A model generated the notes under the pieces. It saw only the letters and a list, made by a program, of their open reading frames with translations. It ran no database searches and was not told the DNA's origin. Of a stretch of DNA of 64,000 nucleotides, positions 62,524 to 64,000 are shown piece by piece (positions within the stretch are counted from its first letter, which is position 1; each line of letters begins with the position of its first letter). This DNA comes from Pseudomonas mohnii. GTDB taxonomy: Bacteria > Pseudomonadota > Gammaproteobacteria > Pseudomonadales > Pseudomonadaceae. The position numbers and the translations under genes are program-made. The DNA is taken from the NCBI RefSeq assembly GCF_900105115.1, contig NZ_FNRV01000001.1, positions 5,893,501 to 5,957,500 on the forward strand. Direction: 5' to 3'.

Positions 62524-63909
62524 CTAGGCAGTACTGATCGGCCGGGCATCCGGAATCGTCAGGGTTGCCTGCAACCCGCCTTCAGGTCGGTTGACCAGGG
62601 TGATGCGTCCACCCAGTCGATGGGCAATGGTGTTGACGATTGTCAGCCCCAGTCCCGCGCCTTGGGCGTTACCACGACTGTAGAAGCGTTCGAACACACG
62701 TGCGCGATCCGCTTCGTCGATACCCGGTCCCTGATCCAGAACACTCAGCGCGTAGAAACCATCGGCCTGACTCAACTGCACGGTAATGACGCCATGCTCG
62801 GGGGAGAAGTTCGCGGCATTGGTGATCAGGTTGTTCAGCGCGATGTCGATGGCGGCAGCGTCGGCGAAGACCTGGCAGGGGCGGTCACTGGCGTCGAAGG
62901 CCAGCTCCAGGTGTCTGCTCAGCAACCAGGGGGTGAGCTGGACCAGGCTGTCACGGACGGTTTCGGTCAGGTCGATAGCGTGCAGTGCCGGCTTCTGGTT
63001 TTTTGGCTCAAGGCGGGCCATGGTCAACAGCTGGTTGACCAGGCGGCTGGTACGATCGACGCCGGCGATCAGGAACGCCAGGGATTCGCGCCGCTGTTCT
63101 TCGGTGCCGGCCTCCATCAGGTTCTGCGCGTGCACCCGCAACACCGCCAGGGGCGTGCGCATTTCATGGGCGGCATCGGCAATGAAGCGCCGCTCTCGGC
63201 CGAGCACTTCCTGAATCTGCGCCAGCATGCGGTTGAGTGCCGCCTGCATCGGTTCGAGTTCGCTCGGCAGGGGCGTCAGGTGCAAAGGCTCGAGCGAGCC
63301 ACTGTGGCGTGCCCGCAGGGTCTCTGCCATGTCGGCCAAGGGCTTGAGGCCCCAGCCAATGGCCATCCAGACCATCGCAGCGAGCACCAGGCTCCCCAAT
63401 ATGTTCGGCCACAGGGTGTGACGCACGATGCGATCCACCAGATCCGCGCGTACGTCGTCGCGCTCACCGACCCAGATCCGCAGCTCATTCTGTTTGTCTT
63501 CGAGCAGGAAGGCGCGCCAGTGGCGGTTGTTCAGGTCCACCACGTCGCTGAAGCCCGGCGTGGCGGGCGGGGCGGTGAATGAGGGGGCGCTGGCGGTGTG
63601 CACCAACACCTCGCCCTTGCGGTTCCAGACCTGGAAGGCGATTTTGGTTTCATAGGGATGGCCATCGACCTTTGGCTCCGCTTCGCTCAGGGCCTGGTTG
63701 AACGCCTGATACAGCTCGGCGTGTTGCTTGCTGGCCAGCGGCATGCGCATTACGCCCTGCAGCATCCGGGCGTTCTGGGCCAGTTGAGCGTCATAGACCT
63801 CGGCGATTTCATGGTTGCTGTCATGCAGGTTGAGCACGCTGATCACGGCGAGACCGGTGAGCATCAGGCCAATGATCAGCGTCAGGGTGCGACGCCGGAT
63901 CGAAGTCAT
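62524..63909 (-). CDS. Two-component sensor histidine kinase (second system)
   Basis: A 461-residue EnvZ/QseC-type kinase with membrane segments at about residues 8-24 and 170-190, a periplasmic sensor of about 140 residues, HAMP-like linker, H-box AHEMRTPLAVL, N-box NLITNAANFSP, DQGPGI and GAGLGLTIV. Its ATG overlaps the stop of the upstream response regulator gene (ATGA), so it is the kinase of the pair cut by the window end. The QseC/TctE-like sensor gives no clue to the signal. Confidence 0.92.
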   Translation of the reverse strand: MTSIRRRTLTLIIGLMLTGLAVISVLNLHDSNHEIAEVYDAQLAQNARMLQGVMRMPLASKQHAELYQAFNQALSEAEPKVDGHPYETKIAFQVWNRKGEVLVHTASAPSFTAPPATPGFSDVVDLNNRHWRAFLLEDKQNELRIWVGERDDVRADLVDRIVRHTLWPNILGSLVLAAMVWMAIGWGLKPLADMAETLRARHSGSLEPLHLTPLPSELEPMQAALNRMLAQIQEVLGRERRFIADAAHEMRTPLAVLRVHAQNLMEAGTEEQRRESLAFLIAGVDRTSRLVNQLLTMARLEPKNQKPALHAIDLTETVRDSLVQLTPWLLSRHLELAFDASDRPCQVFADAAAIDIALNNLITNAANFSPEHGVITVQLSQADGFYALSVLDQGPGIDEADRARVFERFYSRGNAQGAGLGLTIVNTIAHRLGGRITLVNRPEGGLQATLTIPDARPISTA

Positions 63910-64000
63910 CGACGCTCCTCCACCAAATAACCGACCCCACGAATGGTGCGGATCAGATCGGTGGAGAATTTCTTGCGCAGGTGATGGATGTGCACTTCCA
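63906..64000 (-). CDS. OmpR-family response regulator, C-terminal end (partial)
   Basis: The last 31 codons of a response regulator whose N-terminus lies beyond the window. It reads VHIHHLRKKF, then DLIRTIRGVGYLVEE, which is the recognition helix and wing of the OmpR/PhoB winged helix. It overlaps the kinase start by 4 bases. Confidence 0.88.
   Translation of the reverse strand, partial: EVHIHHLRKKFSTDLIRTIRGVGYLVEERR

Overview
The window reads as a chromosomal segment of a Pseudomonas of the fluorescens/putida type. I infer this from the protein families (Pau/Puu-type gamma-glutamyl-polyamine genes, an OprD porin, an AcoR-type sigma-54 activator, a bestrophin, a CZB chemoreceptor), the high and even GC, and the many REP/REPIN elements of the GTAGGAGCGAGC and GTGGGAGC families. 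I see no rRNA, tRNA, CRISPR array, integrase or transposase. Both ends cut into ordinary genes.

Layout. 1-5.7 kb: two small conserved proteins, then an FMO-type flavin monooxygenase divergent from a sigma-54 activator, with a readable -24/-12 promoter and palindromic upstream sites between them, then an exported protein. 5.7-9.2 kb: a two-component system, a lipoprotein and a COG4705 membrane protein, all on the minus strand, with a possible 22-residue membrane peptide. 9.4-16.9 kb: a DeoR regulator, a gamma-glutamylpolyamine oxidase/synthetase pair, a chromate transporter, a bestrophin and moaA. 17.3-22.6 kb: a CAP-domain protein, a SleB-type hydrolase and a four-gene epimerase/GT2/LAB_N/GT39 operon that looks like polyprenyl-phosphate-sugar modification of lipid A or LPS. 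22.7-32.9 kb: a very large receptor-like membrane protein I cannot name, a four-unit tandem REPIN array, DoxX, a soluble chemoreceptor, a muramidase, a ProA paralogue with an extra N-terminal domain, a small orphan and a GNAT.

33.0-49.4 kb is the most striking part: two divergent operons that together encode what looks like a complete route from cyclohexanecarboxylate to crotonyl-CoA. Minus strand: aliA (CoA ligase), badH, badI, aliB (acyl-CoA dehydrogenase), a MarR regulator (badR-like) and an OprD porin. Plus strand: badK, a second crotonase, a PimC/PimD-like dehydrogenase pair, etfB, etfA, a 3-hydroxyacyl-CoA dehydrogenase, a thiolase and a glutaryl-CoA dehydrogenase. Expected flow: acid to CoA thioester, desaturation, hydration, oxidation, ring opening to pimeloyl-CoA, one beta-oxidation turn to glutaryl-CoA plus acetyl-CoA, then oxidative decarboxylation to crotonyl-CoA. 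The operons start from two near-consensus sigma-70 promoters whose -35 boxes lie on either side of one perfect 10-bp palindrome.

49.6-55.2 kb is a second, probably related locus: two FAD dehydrogenases of the 3-ketosteroid-1-dehydrogenase type, a NIPSNAP protein, a divergent shikimate-dehydrogenase-like protein and an IclR regulator, with phased repeats in the divergent intergenic region. It may aromatise or oxidise hydroaromatic acids. 55.3-64 kb: topB, a DUF427 protein, an MHS-family transporter, a GMC oxidoreductase with a divergent LysR, and a second two-component system cut by the window end.
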